A DNA stretch of 64,000 nt. Origin: Xanthostigma xanthostigma. Its lineage: Eukaryota; Arthropoda; Insecta; Raphidioptera; Raphidiidae. Position 1 is the first letter of the stretch. Each line of letters opens with the position of its first letter. Positions 11,935 to 23,800 of this stretch are shown here, piece by piece. The notes below the pieces were generated by a model. The model worked only from the letters and a program-made list of their open reading frames with translations. It was not told the DNA's origin and ran no database searches. The stretch covers positions 1,116,001-1,180,000 of the forward strand of contig OY754465.1 of assembly GCA_963575645.1 (NCBI GenBank), read 5' to 3'. A program made the translations under genes and the position numbers.

Positions 11935-12373
11935 GTTCCAAGCAGCCGCGAACGGTAACAGAACCATACACAGTCTTGTCAGTGCGCAAGACTATCTTGC
12001 GCAGTATCGATTTTTGAGCTAGTGCGCAGGACAGTCTTGCGCAGTGACAATACTGTGTACGGTTCTGTTACCGTTCGCGGCTGCTTGGAACAAACCTATT
12101 AATTCACGTGAAAAACAGTTCCGAAAAACTCTAATTTCTAAGAAAAACTTTATTTCTATTTTTTGATGGTAACGCTTTCAAAATAAACTAGAAGTATGTA
12201 ATCATTCTTCCATTATGATTTTGAGCCAGAATTTTATATATTATTTGATCTAAATAAATTATTTAAAATTCACTCACATTTCTATACAGAAAAAATAAAT
12301 TTCAAAAAAAAAAGTTGCACAAGTTTTTGTCAGTATTTTTTTAACAAACATTTTTAATGAATTTAATAAAATC

Positions 12374-12760
12374 TTATCATATACTTTTATTCTATACCGA
12401 GCATAGGAATAAAATCGCATTCGAACTATTAGGGTGCAAACATATACTTCTGTCTTTTTTTACGCCGTAAGCACTGGCGTATCCAGGAGGGCAAAACAAG
12501 CACGGGAGACCCGGCTTAAGAAATTTCTGTTTTGCCCCCTCCTGGGCCAAAAGCTGGGTACGCCCATGTTAACGTCATAGAAAAAGACACAGTTTTTGAA
12601 ACAGAGATACTTTATTCAGATTGAATGCAAGTACATCAACCAATCCTATCATCGGAGAAATCAGGGAATTACATCGAAGAAAGAGACGCAGGTATATTTT
12701 CGATAAGCTTCGTTGCGCACATTGAGTAGATATAGGCAATGATTCATATAGGTTATTATT
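12374..12760 (+). repeat. 400-bp repeat with inverted partner at 26995-27392
   Basis: The stretch from TATACTTTTATTCTATACCG through GACGTTAACATGGGCGTACC-type sequence to GGCAATGATTCATATAGG recurs in reverse inside WRN intron 4. It contains a CACTGGCGTATCCAGGAGGG end typical of small hAT-like repeats. Confidence 0.75.
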
Positions 12761-13007
12761 AAATATATGATTATTATTATTACGATTTTAAATTTACTCA
12801 CCAGAAAGTTGACGAACACAGTAACACACTTCCGATTGGCTTAACACCCACGGCGAAAATCCATAGTCAAGTCCGCAAAAAATCTAAAAAAAGAAGATTT
12901 TTCATTAAATAAATTATTTGAAAGATTTGATTTCTCGACACTTCTGAAAAATTTTTGGTCAAATCCTTGAATGCTTCTAGAACTCGTTGACAAATTCGGG
13001 TTAGATT

Positions 13008-13285
13008 CAAGGGCGTAGATAGGGGGGGTAAAGGGGGTAATTTACCCCCCCCCCCCGGATCATAATTATAAAAAACTAAAATTGAAAATAATACGATAAT
13101 ACTGGCTAAAAAAATAAAATTTAGAAACACTTTTTCAAAAAAAAATTTGTAAAATTGGTTTGGAAATTAATATTTTGCTTGACATCTTCTTTTGGGAGTA
13201 TTCTTGTGATATTAAAAAAACTTAAAAAAAATATTGATTTTTTTTGCTTTAGCCTCTCCAGAAAAATAAAATATCTACGCCCTCG
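13008..13285. mobile_element. hAT MITE, 278 bp, TSD GTTAGATT
   Basis: The ends are CAAGGGCGTAGATA and TATCTACGCCCTCG, with GTTAGATT at 13000-13007 and 13286-13293. The left subterminal has G and C homopolymer runs. A second copy near 30120 is broken by another element. Confidence 0.92.
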
Positions 13286-13373
13286 GTTAGATTATTGGAA
13301 CCAAATATGAATTTTGATACCTATTTAAGAATTTATCACTAAACCAGTCCCGAGTAAGTTCTCAGTGAATTGT

Positions 13374-13683
13374 ATAGTACGCGTCACGGATCTAAAAAAT
13401 TCGGAAGTTAGTCACAAATAGCGTCGCAAAGGCACATTTTAGAGCCGTTGTGACTTCCCAGCTACCTGCACGGAACGTGCGCTCGTCGGTGATTGGCCGT
13501 GATCGCTCGTTGCCTTTGTCACTTTCCTGCTTTAAAGTACAGACGAGTACGCTATTGTCAAGTTGTTATTGCTATGTTAGTTTTGTTGAGTTGCGAGCTT
13601 GTAGTTTTTCAACAGACTGTACAAGCGCAAGCCTGCATTCGCATCTAACTTCCGAGCCTTTTAGATTCGTGACGCGTATTATA
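13374..13683 (-). mobile_element. ATACGCGCCACG-family MITE, copy 2
   Basis: It is the reverse-oriented relative of the 8142 element, with the same terminal repeats (TACGCGTCACGG, GACGCGTATTATA) and the same interior blocks. Confidence 0.88.
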
Positions 13684-15834
13684 ATGTTGTTAAAACATGG
13701 ACGTTTAAAAGACAAATTTTCTTGTGATGGGGATTAGTTTCAGAAATTGTTAGAAAATTCTACCAATCATCACGCAGTTTTAACACTTCGAGGATTTTTG
13801 TAGGGCCAACAAACGCTTTGCAACTAAGACAAGCTGAAATAAATGAAAATGCAATTTTTAAAGTTGAAATACGATATTTCTTGCAACAGTGGATTGGAAA
13901 TGTACTGTGACTGATGCGAAGGAGCGACGAAGCAACACAAGCAAAGTGATATACTAGGTATCGCGTTATTTTACCTAAAACAAACTGTAAGAATAGAAAA
14001 ATGATATTCAGTACGATTGTCCTTTGTTTATCGCAACTGTAGCTTGACTTCTTGCGCCACTCAGCTGACGGGGGAAAACTTTCAAAAAAGAAATTAGGAA
14101 ATTAAACAGTCTCCATCAGTTATAACGAATCCCTAAAATAGGCTTGTTATAATATCTACGTTCTCTACTCAGCGCTACGTATTATTGCAAATATTAATTG
14201 TTTACAATTATGGAAGTTCAAGTTACACACGTCATTAAAAAAATCGAAAAAGAAGCATGACATGTGTTAGGCAGTACCTAATTATGCCAGTAGATCAAGT
14301 GTAAATGTTGATATAAGCTTGCATTCCTACCCTCGACGTGGCAAACACAAAGTCAATGTGAAAAATTATTTTGGAAATGTTGAAAAAGTGAATTATATTG
14401 AATATTTTGAAATGGACTCCGTCTTCAGGTAAAACCCCAATATCCAAAGCTTGCAATACGCGTAATAAAGAAAAATAAAACATTTGACTCCCATTATGAT
14501 TCAAAATTAAATGAGAAAAAAGGAAATTGTATTTTTTTTCATAAAAATGATTTAATTCGGAAAATTTTGTAAACAGGCATTCTCTAAGTCCCGAGCTTAA
14601 GGACGTTTACTCTACCCACCATAAGTCAAGGTAACTATTATGAATAACCTAGTATTTTTTTATCTCGTAAGTGATAACTGATATCAGACTGCAGATAAGA
14701 AGTCATATCGCACTATTATTTAAACAATCACTACGAACATTATCACCAGATAATTAGATTAATATACTTACAGCCCAAAATTTCGTAAATTACTTTGTCA
14801 TTTTAATATATAGGTACTAACTACCATTTCTAATTTCTGTTAGCATATCACGCATTAATACCGCCTAAATTATAATACGTGTAAAATACAATAAACAAGT
14901 TTAAAAAAATGGAAAAATATAACAATATTATGCAATAATGAAGCAACAGATGCATCTACAAATATAACAAGCTGCATTTTTTTTGTTTATATATTGCACC
15001 TAATTAAATATCGTCAGTAACATTGTCATTGCATAAAAACCTGTTTTTATGATTCAACACAAACTTGTTAAAATATAAGCTTTCTTTGAAATTATGATTA
15101 GCTCATTTTATCCTGCTTTTTACAAGTTTCAGATAATATGTGTGATTAGGATAATAGTTCTATTAAAGGCGGGGGTCTAGGTTTATGTAGAATGAACGAG
15201 AAAAAAATCAGTCACTGATCGACATGCACAGAGACCTGCCCCAACTGCAATAATCGCGTAAACTTATATAAAGACATAATTATTGGATTCTGTTTGATGA
15301 ATATGATTTAATTAGTAGAATAAATATTCAATGCTGACAAAATTATTGCGAAAAATGACTGGATAAATAATAGGAAAACAAAGAAAACATTAACGTCATA
15401 ATGTGCCAAGAATATCTAAGATTACAGAGGACATACCTATTCAATCACAACACAGATTTGTCTCAAATTTCCGTAAAAAATGCGTCACTAAATAATTTTA
15501 CAGTATTTATTTTAGCAAATATTTAATAAAAAACAGGATAACAGTCTTCCATGAAGTACACTAATTCGAAAACACCACTTTACAACGACCAACATTAAGG
15601 TATTTATAAGAACTAAGTAAATATTCCCACCAAAGGCACAAAAGTAAAAAAATAACAGTAACTTTGTTCAAAATAATTTTTACATTCGCAACACTGCGAG
15701 TCTTGCAGCGGGGGGCAAAACGTGAATTTGTTATGAAATGGCTTGTCAGTTCGAAAGTTAGGTTAGAATTGTTATATGTACTTTCTTGGTAAAATAATAC
15801 TGAATCGTATGATTTAACTTTTAAATAAAATATA
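13684..15834. other. intergenic stretch before the LYR/MTRFR genes
   Basis: AT-rich sequence without a recognised coding frame or dated element. The promoter of the LYR/MTRFR transcript should lie near its right end, but no TATA box or initiator can be singled out. Confidence 0.5.
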
Positions 15835-16882
15835 ATGGAAGTACCGAGTAGTACTCAAGTACTTCGCCTTTACCGACAACTTATAAGGTACGGACAGAAA
15901 CTGCAATATACAGATAAAAACTACTATTATAAACGTGTCATAGCGGAGTTCAAGAGAAACAGAAGCTTGGAAGATCCAAAGGAAATAAAATTCCAGTTTG
16001 ATGTAGGTATCTTTAAATTCTGTTTATTGTTAATAGACTCAAGAATGCAGCGGACTCGAAATGGGATTATATAATTTTAGGGTTATGTTGCGTACAAACA
16101 GATCATGTAAAATTGCAAACACAAAACTTGTTATGCCGGCACTTCACATGGCTATTTGTGTTTGTGTATTTGGCAAACAATTACCAAGTGTGGAGGGTCT
16201 ATTTGACAAAGTGTTGGCCTTATTTGCCTATTTGACAAATAAGGCCGATACCAAATACGCGTTATCGTGCGCTTGTCGGTTTTTCGAGGCACATCAAAAG
16301 AGTCAAATATGGCATTTAAACCGTCCACACAATGGCTATATTCAGAAGCGCACGCGTCGTGAACCTGTACGGACGTGCAGTATTTTTGTGTTTGTGCTGT
16401 GAGCGAGAACTGGAACAATTACTATTGAAAATGAATTGGGACAATGAAACAGTGCTAAAATTCCTAGAATTTTGAACCTGCGTTCTGCTGCCAAATGTTT
16501 GTGATTGCTATTTGACTGCCATGTGTGGATGGTCGTATTTGCCTGCCATGTGTGGATGGTCGTATTTGCCTCTATTTGCATGTTTGCCTTGAACGTCATA
16601 TATTTTGCCAAATACAACAAACACCCAATAGCGAACACAAATAGCCATGTGAAGTGTCACCTTTAAAGTAGGGATACTTATTAATGCTAGAGACCTTCGT
16701 CATATTAAACTATACCAAACCAAATATGGAGGAAAAAAGTTGATCTAAAATGTCATTAACCTGATAGAAACAAAATTATGGCTATCCGGCTATGTCCCCT
16801 TCTAACCATTCTGTTATATAAAGATTTTCCTTATTTTTTCTAGAAAGGACACAGTCTTTTAAAACGCAAATCGGTAATGTAG
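15835..16882 (+). CDS. MIEF1-MP: LYR-motif mitochondrial microprotein, homologue of the MIEF1 upstream-ORF microprotein; two exons
   Basis: Exons 15835-16002 (56 codons, donor GAT/gtaggt) and 16844-16882 (12 codons plus TAG, acceptor tttttctag/AAAGGA), phase 0, give 68 residues. The N-terminal half carries the LYR motif (VLRLYRQLIRYG, residues 9-20), then YTDKNYYYKRVIAEF (residues 25-39) and the NRSLEDP segment. Exon 2 reads KGHSLLKRKSVM, matching the KG..L end of the human 70-residue microprotein encoded upstream of MIEF1. That protein sits with an acyl carrier protein on the assembling mitoribosomal large subunit; the same role here is inference. The start has A at -3 and G at +4. The stop TAG (16880-16882) lies one base before the MTRFR start, so both frames probably share an mRNA. 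The intron (16003-16843) holds a 0.5 kb inverted-repeat element. An LYR protein of another subfamily is possible, but length and exon-2 match argue for this one. Confidence 0.85.
16139..16659. mobile_element. inverted-repeat element in the LYR intron
   Basis: ACTTCACATGGCTATTTGTG at the left is mirrored by CACAAATAGCCATGTGAAGT at the right. Inside, a 29-bp unit containing CTGCCATGTGTGGATGG is duplicated near 16520-16580. The long frames on both strands here are shadows of the repeat. Confidence 0.85.
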
Positions 16883-16883
16883 T

Positions 16884-17303
16884 ATGGCGGCATCAAGACG
16901 CTTTTTCTCAATTAAAACATTGGTCAACACATTTGTCCGTTATAAACATACAATAGATTATTCCCATGTGCCAGAATTGAACGAGAAAGATCTAGAAGAA
17001 ATGAGCGTACGCGGAAGTGGTCCAGGCGGTCAGGCTGTGGCAAAAACGGCAAACAAAGCTGTTCTAAAACATATTCCGACCGGGATTACTGTTTATTGTC
17101 ACGAAACAAGGTCATTAGATCAAAATAGAAAAAAAGCACGATTATTGTTAATAACTAAATTAGACAATTTAATTAATAAAGAAAATAGTGTAGAAGCTCA
17201 AATGAAAAGAATACAGGACCAAAAAAGCGCTAAAGCCAAAAGCAAACGAGAAAAGCTGCTTCAAATGAAATTGGAATGGAAAAAAAGGGAAGGTTTCGAT
17301 TAA
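16884..17303 (+). CDS. MTRFR: mitochondrial translation release factor in rescue (C12orf65 family)
   Basis: A single uninterrupted frame of 139 codons. Residues 1-22 (MAASRRFFSIKTLVNTFVRY and on) are basic, hydroxylated and free of acid, as expected of a mitochondrial presequence. The domain begins at VPELNEKDLEE, followed by VRGSGPGGQAVAKT with the GGQ tripeptide that enters the peptidyl transferase centre, then the conserved HIPTGI, CHETRSLDQNRKKAR and a lysine-rich tail of about 40 residues that in the family lies in the ribosomal mRNA channel. It lacks the codon-recognition domain of true release factors, as family members do; those work with MTRES1 to free peptidyl-tRNA from split mitoribosomes. 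The start at 16884 is one base after the LYR stop, and no extra exon is needed. Reinitiation after the 68-codon frame, or a promoter inside the upstream intron, would be needed for expression. No AATAAA is evident right after the stop. Confidence 0.95.
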   Translation: MAASRRFFSIKTLVNTFVRYKHTIDYSHVPELNEKDLEEMSVRGSGPGGQAVAKTANKAVLKHIPTGITVYCHETRSLDQNRKKARLLLITKLDNLINKENSVEAQMKRIQDQKSAKAKSKREKLLQMKLEWKKREGFD

Positions 17304-17827
17304 ATAATTCGAAATATTAACATTAATGTAGAGTTTATTTGTACTTTTAATAGGAATGTATGAAAAATACAAAAGTTAAACAATTTTAACTGTTCTATTT
17401 TTTTATGAACATAATAATTTTAATGATTTTTTCAAAAATATGAAACATTTCAAGAGATTCTAAACAGCTGTATTCCAAAGTATTACAGAAATCATATTTG
17501 AACAAGTCTTTGAGCCTGAAAAAATCAATTATACGACTCAAAATCTACAATTATTATGAGTATGATTGAGGGCGGAGGGTCCAAATGGCTAGATATTTGG
17601 CCCTGGTGCCTATTCGTAGCGCCACAGCTCTTAATCCTACATACTGGGACTTTCAGTTTCTTGTTAATAGCAGTTAATTAAAAAAAGAAACAATTTAGGA
17701 ATGTAAGTTGGCTCGCATATATTTCTGATTGCAGAATAACACACAAAAAAATCTCAAAACGGTAAAAAAAGGGTGGCATAATTAACAAACTAAAATCAGG
17801 ACAATCCGTACAAAATCACCACAACAA
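17304..17827. other. tail-to-tail interval between MTRFR and WRN
   Basis: About 520 bases hold both 3' untranslated regions. I see no strong polyadenylation signal for either gene and no recognised repeat. Confidence 0.6.
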
Positions 17828-20800
17828 TTATAATTTTAAACGTTTTGCGGAAGGTTCTTTATCTTCCAAACACTTGTCCACCATATTATCAATTTCTTCC
17901 ATATCATTGACATCTAAATCAAATCCATCATCATCATCCCAAATACTGTCATTTTCAGTTTTTTTACTGGCAGTTAAATAACTATTTGTATAGCGCGGCG
18001 GAGAATCTTGTAAAAAGTCATCATCATCAGACTTTTTTCCCTCAGAAATACTTTCTGATTCGTTGTTCAAAGATGAGGAAACTGTATGTTTCTCTTTATC
18101 ATCATATTTTAGTTCTGCGTGGTGTACAGACAACTGCTCTTTTTCTATAGAACTATTTTCCTTGCGTTCATTTGAACTAGCCTCTTCTTTATCACCAGAA
18201 CTCAGTTCAAACCTTTCTTTTGTTACATTGGTTTTTGGTTCATCCTCTTCTTCGTCGCCAGAACTCAACACAAATTGTTCCGGTTCATTTTTTTTACTTG
18301 GTAGCGGATCATACTCTTTATAAGGTATATTCAAAGAGTCCAATTGCTGACGAATTTTTAAATAACCACAGACTGCGTTGATATGACCCCACTCTATTTC
18401 TTCAGGACACAAATCTTTAATTTTTTTAGCCGAGGAAAAATCTACACAAGAGAAATGCCACACTTTTAGCGAGTAAGAATAAATGGTTAGACACAACGCA
18501 GACTAACTTTCCTATATACAGATTGTATCAAATCAAAACGGTCCAAAGAACATTCTGTGTGTAAGACAGAGACGATATTATATAAAGCACTAAAGCAGTA
18601 AGTAAGAATGAGATAAATGATCGCTAATAGTTACTGTGGTTATACAATCTGATAGTATCGTCTTTGCTTTCTACAGTAAAAATCACAATTTTATCAAATG
18701 TCAGTATTCACTAGTGAAATTATTGATAAAATGGCTATTTATTATAATCGGTTAGGATATTGTTTGGCAGAACGTGGAGGTCTTTTTGAAAATTTAATAA
18801 ATTAATTATTAAAAGTATTGTTAAAACTTTCGTACCAGATATAAATAATAATATGAATTAATATTACGGTTTAGTTGTTTTAATTGATAAATTGGTAAAA
18901 AGAGTTACAGTGTACGTAATTATTTATTTACGTAACCACAGTAACTATTAGCGATCATTTATCTCATTCTTACTTACTGCTTTATATATCGTCTCTGTCT
19001 TACACACAGAATGTTCTATGGACCGTTTTGATTTGAACAATCTGTATATGATGAGTGGACCTATCCAGTATAATACGCGCCACGAATCTAAAAGGCTCGG
19101 AAGTTAGATGCGAATGCAGGCTTGCGCTTGTACAGTCTGTTGAAAAACTAGACTCGCAACTCAACAAAATTAAAATAAAAACTTGACAATAGCGTACTTG
19201 ACTGTACTTTAAAGCAGGAAAGCGACAAGTGACAAAGGCAACGAGCGATCACGGCCAGTCACCGACGAGCGCACGTTCCGTGCAGGTAGCTGAGAGGGGG
19301 TGGGAGTCTTAACGGCTCTAAAATGTGCCTTTGCGACACCCAAATTAAAGTTTTTTTTAAAGTATAAATATGATAACACTATTTATCAAAACTTACCAAA
19401 ATTAAGTTGTTTAATTGCTCTTAATATTTTATTTATGATAATTTCTGAAAGTCCAATATCTTTTAATTTAATTGGAGCGCCTGCTTTCATGACATCTACT
19501 AAATGATTTTCAATTGTAGATTTTGCCAAATTTCTACAAAAATTCAAATATTAAGGTTAATTATTTAAAATGCAGGAAAAAAAAATTATAATGAACAAGC
19601 GGGCGTCCCGGTTTCACCTGGGTACAAAATTATATGATTTATTAATACATAGTCTCTCTATCTCTCCTCTCTCTGTAAATATTATATTAACCTTCCCATC
19701 TATGCAACCATCCATACCCAACCACGTAACAACTTAGTAGGTGAAAAATTTGTTTTGGATAGGATTAGCACAAAATTCGTTCTTAGTGGGTGTCTATGTC
19801 AAGAAAGGATTAACTGTGCCAAATTTCAAGTTGATTGGGCGCATAATGTTGGAGATCTAGTGATGAGTCAGTCAGTGAATCAGTGAATGGTGTGTCGCTT
19901 TTATTATCTATACTAATATATAAAGCTGAAGAGTTTGTTTGTTTGAACGCGCTAATTTCAGGAACTACTGGTTCAAATTGAAAAAAAGTTTTTTTGTTGG
20001 ATAGCCCATTTATCGAGGAAAGCTATAGGCTATATAAAATCAGGCTACGACCATTAGAAGCGGAGCATTAATGAAAAATGTTGCAAAATGTATCTCAAAA
20101 ACAAGCTTCTATTCAGGTGAAATGCACTAACTAAATATACTCATATTAGCGTTGTCAGAATACAACGGCGGCTAGCTCAATCGGTAGAGCACACGACTGT
20201 CAATAACAGGGTCGTGGGTTCGAGCCCTACGTTGGGCGAATACATTTTTATTTTCTACATTGCTTTCTTCTAAGGCTTACATTTAAATTTATTTTAATTT
20301 TATTTAATTAATTAAAAAAAAATTATTAGTTAAAAAAAGTATAAATACTGCTTTTTATCGACATAAACTTTTGAACGGTAACTCCGATAATCATGAAATT
20401 TGGACACAACATTCATCTCGGTAAACAAAGATGAATGTGTGTACTCATGTTCTTCCCTTCCCCATTCGTTCTTTTACACCCGGGTGAAACCAGACGGGAC
20501 CGCTAGTATAATAATATATAGATATGCACCTCGTTTTCATGATCTCTTGTATTGATAGTCCATTTTTAAATAACGCGTACGTTTCTTTAGCTGAAGCAAT
20601 AGACTTTGAATTCGGTAAGCTGTGCCATTTTGAATCAGAATTAAACACAGTATTACTGCTTACAGGTACAGCCAGTATTTGTTTTCTGTCTGTAGGAGCT
20701 TTATTCTTGTCTGTATATTCTTTAATAAATTCAACAAATTTCTGCCCAAACTTCGAAATTTTTGCCTCGTTGAAATTATTTACTGTAATAAAATTTAAGT

Positions 20801-23800
20801 GGATTAATCACCTCCGTTCTGAATAGTTCCCGAATTTAATTTCGAAATAATTTTAGTTTAATAAAAGCACACAATTTAAAAAGTATAATACACGCCACGA
20901 ATCTAAAAGGCTCGGATGCGAATGCGGGTTTGCGCTTGTACAGTCTTTTGAAAAACTACAAACTCGCAACTCAACAAAACTAAAACAACAATAACAACTT
21001 GACAATAGCGTACTCGACTGTACTTTAAAGCAGGAAAGCGACAAGTGACAAAGGCAACGAGCGATCACGGCCAATCACCGACGAGCGCACGTTCCGTGCA
21101 GGTAGGTGAGAGTCTAAACGGCTCTAAAATGTACCTTTGCGACGCTGTTTGTGACTAACTTCCGAACCTTGACAATAGCGTACTCCACTGTACTTTAAAG
21201 CAGGAAAGCGACAAGTGACAAAGGCAACGAGCGATCACGGCCAATCACCGACGAGCGCACGTTCCGTGCAGGTAGGTGAGAGTCTAAACGGCTCTAAAAT
21301 GTGCCTTTGCGACGCTGTTTGTGACTAACTTCCGAACCTTTTAGATCCGTGGTGCGTATTATACATACAGTGCCGGTAAAAAAATAGAAACAACTTACGG
21401 TTACACTGACGGAATTCATCGATGTTTTCCGGTCTGTAATTTAATAATTCTATAAGAGAGCTATCGGTAGCGACCATATGAGGAGGACAATCGATTTCAG
21501 TTGCAATCGTATTGCGAAAGGATCTCAAAGCTTGGAAGAAATTCATATTATAATCTTGTACTTCTTTTGGATCAGTGTCCTCGTAAACTTTAATGCTGTA
21601 GTTAGAAACCGATGACTTTTTTGCATTGACACCGGCTGCCATACTCTCTAAATATTTTCTTGACCATCCATTCATAGCTCTGCAAATATAATTGAAATAC
21701 AAAGATATTTTTCATGAAACGATATTCTAGATTTATTTGGTTGAGGAACAATTGAATAAAAAATAGTTGGCAAAACCAAAAGTGCACATCCCGCAAGTTT
21801 TCCACTGTATGATAAAAAAATAACAATTAAAAAATATTTTTAATAAATTTAAAAAGATTTAAAAATTTACAGAAATAAATAATTAAAAATTGAAAAAATA
21901 TTTTTTTTAAGTTTAAAAAAAAAAAAAATTAAGAACTATACATAATATAATATATAATTAATATCAAGTGGAATAAAATAAAACAAAATAAAAAGAAAAA
22001 AAAAGAAAAAAATTAATGATTTCGTAAGGAATCGAACCCAGGACCTTGCCCTTGGGGATCCAACGGCATAACCATTACGCCACGGCGGCCTAATACGTGT
22101 AGCGGTGTTATCACGGTATAGAAGTGTAGCACTTGTTTTAAGGATTACACTATATTTACACAGCAATTATTATATTGTTTTTAAACTATTAGCTGTCAAA
22201 AATAATAAAAAATAAAACTGTTTATAAAAATTAAACTACTGAACACATTTTAGCGAATTTAAATAGGGTTCTGGTCTGATAGTAAACAAAGTGAATAAAA
22301 TATAACCCAAGGCAATCCGACCAAAATTGCGATCTGTAGAGTCGTGACGTACGTACGTACATACGTACAGACCAACCGACAACTGCTGTTTGTGATTTTC
22401 AATTACAATTTTAATAGTATTTATGAACTCAAATTGATTTAAAAATGGTTCTATTTTATAGATTAGAATCTCCTCTTTTCAAAAAGCTTCAATTTGAATG
22501 GATTTCGTGTGAAATTAACTTAGATATAACTTCTTATATGAACGAAAGTCAGCTCTGACGCACAAAGCGATAATAAAGCACATACCGCTAGTTTAGCGGT
22601 ATGTGCAATATAGTTTAAAAAAAACTAAAAAACACGCTTTATATCGAACTAAAAGGTAAAAATAGTATATTACACATCTAGGGAAGTAAAGTAAGAAATG
22701 TCTGAGATCACAAATAATTGTTGGCCGAGGCGAAGCCGAGGTCAACAAAGATGTGATCTTAGGCTTTCTTACTTTACTTCCCGTGGTGTGTATACTATTT
22801 TTTTGCTCGACGTAGGCAGGGAGAGGCAACTTCGTTTAGCGCAGCGGGACGAAAGTGGACGCTTTCTGCCCGTCGAGCAAAAAATAATTTTTTTAAAATA
22901 AGCTTAAAAAGCGTGGGGCACTTTGTTCCACATTTCCGTACATCGAGCGCCCCAACGCTTTTTAAGCTTATTTTAAAAAAATTATTTTTCACTTTTTAGT
23001 TCGATATAAAACGTGTTTTTTAGTTTTTTTTAAACTATATTTATTTTTCACTTTTTAGTTTGATATAAAGCGTATTTTTTAGTTTTTTTTTAACTATATT
23101 TTATTTTCCACTTTTTAGTTCGATTTATTGTCAAAAATTTGCCGAAAAAAAAAACAATTTTTTTTTCGGCGTGGACGGGATTAGAACCCACGACCCGTGA
23201 TTCCGAGAGTTGACGTCAGCGAAGACCCGTGCCTTAGACCGCACGGCTGCCAGTGTACTTACTGTGCTGGCATATTATACCGCTATATAAACGACTTGCT
23301 GTAGTCCAAAAGAGTTTACAAACATACATACTTATACTGGGTGCGGCAAAGTTTGGAAACGGTCCGATATTTCCGGAGGGTTAGGTTTGCGAAAAAAAAG
23401 TTTGGTATAAAAGTTGATTGGTTTTCAGTTTGCAATCGTTTGGTCACTGAATCATCCCCCAACCCCTCACCCCCCACGTGGGGGTGAGGATGACTTTGAA
23501 ATTTAAATCGCGGATTCGGGTTCAGAGAGAGACTTTTGGCCGAAAATTTTTTCGAACAAAAGTTGCCTAATTTTGCTCTCTGAACCCGAATCCGCAAAAG
23601 AAAATTGGGGTCGCGATTTGAAATTTCAAAGTCACCCTCACCCCCAGGTGGGGGGTGAGAGGTTGGGGGATGATTCAGTGACCAAACGATTGCAAACTGA
23701 AAACCAATCAACTTTTATACCAAACTTTTTTTTCGCAAACCTAACCCTCCGGAAATATTGGACCGTTTCCAAACTTTTGCCGCACCCAGTATACATCTCC

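Larger units (their letters stand above)
11157..12097. mobile_element. hairpin MITE (GTTCCAAGCAGCC family) split by a hAT insertion
   Basis: The left end AGGTTTGTTCCAAG (11157-11170) is separated from the rest (11935-12097, ending GGCTGCTTGGAACAAACCT) by the 764-bp hAT element and its target duplication. Rejoined, it is a roughly 170-bp palindrome like that at 5439. Confidence 0.88.

Noticed and set aside
13450..13737. 95-codon open frame, also seen as frames at 20853-21074 and 30107-30340
   Set aside because: All three translate the same non-coding ATACGCGCCACG MITE, on whichever strand happens to be open.
16061..16402. 113-codon open frame in the LYR intron
   Set aside because: It lies in an inverted-repeat element with an internal duplication, and the microprotein frame is completed by splicing past it.
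20166..20238. Functional tRNA gene
   Set aside because: Anticodon and acceptor stems do not pair, although the A and B boxes are intact; treated as a tRNA-like relic.
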